A DNA stretch of 64,000 nt, from NCBI GenBank assembly GCA_037577475.1, contig CM075203.1, forward strand, positions 22,475,397 to 22,539,396, read 5' to 3'. The DNA comes from Chaunax sp. Z400. Lineage: Eukaryota; Chordata; Actinopteri; Lophiiformes; Chaunacidae. How positions within the stretch are numbered: the stretch's first letter is position 1; each line of letters starts with the position of its first letter. Of the stretch, positions 63,593 through 64,000 are shown piece by piece. The notes below the pieces were generated by a model. The model searched no databases and was not told the origin of the DNA. It saw only the letters and a list, made by a program, of their open reading frames with translations. A program made the position numbers and the translations under genes.

Positions 63593-63732
63593 TGGGGGGG
63601 CGACACACAGTGATTGACACTTCGTCAGACACTTCTCCTGGCTCTGATTAGTGGTTTTGATTCAGGCGTGGTGAATTCTTGAAAATGTCATTAGGAGCAC
63701 AAGATGGGGCCACAGGAGTCTGACAGCTGTAC

Positions 63733-64000
63733 CGTTTATGTACGGCCATATCCGTTTATCTACGGCCGTATCCGTTTATGTACGGCCATATCCGTTTATC
63801 TACGGCCGTATCCGTTTATGTACGGCCATATCCGTTTATCTACGGCCGTATCCGTTTATCTACGGCCGTATCCGTTTATGTAAGGCCGTATCCGTTTATG
63901 TACGGCCGTATCCGTTTATGTACGGCCGTATCCGTTTATGTACGGCCGTATCCCTTTATGTACGGCCATATCCCTTTATGTACGGCCGTATCCCTTTATG
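63733..64000. repeat. 20-bp palindromic minisatellite running off the window
   Basis: Unit GTTTATGTACGGCCGTATCC, about 13 copies. TACGGCCGTA inside it is a perfect 10-bp palindrome, sometimes changed to TACGGCCATA. The left part alternates TTTATGTACGGCCATA with TTTATCTACGGCCGTA as a 40-bp dimer. The right part is more uniform and acquires a CCCTTTATG variant. Confidence 0.95.

Noticed and set aside
63183..63617. 144-codon frame with GLPADQGRRP repeats
   Set aside because: Generated by the 29/30-bp minisatellite; the frame depends on copy-length mix.

Overview
This window is nuclear DNA of a vertebrate, almost certainly a ray-finned (teleost) fish. It has spliced genes with GT-AG introns, very long CA/GT dinucleotide arrays, several tRNA-derived SINE families, remnants of Rex/L2-like and L1-like LINEs, hAT and Tc1-like DNA transposons, and a probable Penelope-like fragment. 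Only two protein-coding genes can be supported. No prokaryotic operon, CRISPR array, tRNA gene or rRNA gene is visible.

Layout. 1-3478 is a 32-bp T/G-rich minisatellite that contains a 1.1-kb internal duplication. 3.5-7.4 kb is intergenic and ends in a 1.17-kb inverted-repeat transposon carrying a GATA microsatellite. 7438-9159 (minus strand) is ado, a thiol dioxygenase of the cysteamine / N-terminal-cysteine type, in two coding exons. 9.5-45.8 kb is gene-poor: LINE and hAT remnants (12-22 kb), CA arrays (18-23 kb), GT arrays (28-38 kb), SINEs, a 515-bp foldback element (35 kb), a ~195-bp tandem satellite with an interstitial telomere-like tract (40-41.4 kb), and a ~2-kb transposon with ~330-370-bp inverted arms (41.5-43.4 kb). 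45.8-46.03 kb is a probable promoter and non-coding first exon. 47.7-60.7 kb (plus strand) is bms1, the GTPase-like ribosome biogenesis factor. I could place 20 coding exons that join in frame into 1052 codons, and the final exon(s) lie beyond the right edge. The last 3.3 kb, apparently bms1 intron, holds a LINE fragment and two minisatellites (29/30-bp GC-rich, then 20-bp); the second runs off the window.

How the genes relate. The two genes lie on opposite strands about 36 kb apart and have unrelated jobs: ado in oxygen-dependent thiol oxidation, bms1 in nucleolar 40S subunit assembly. Nothing suggests co-regulation. Most of the remaining sequence is repeats in different states of decay, and many long open frames in it are by-products of simple repeats. 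I did not find a convincing new biological system. The most unusual items are the internally duplicated 32-bp array, the probable Penelope-like foldback in a bms1 intron, the large inverted-repeat transposon at 41.5-43.4 kb, the CT microsatellite that serves as a bms1 splice-acceptor tract, and the intron splitting ado.
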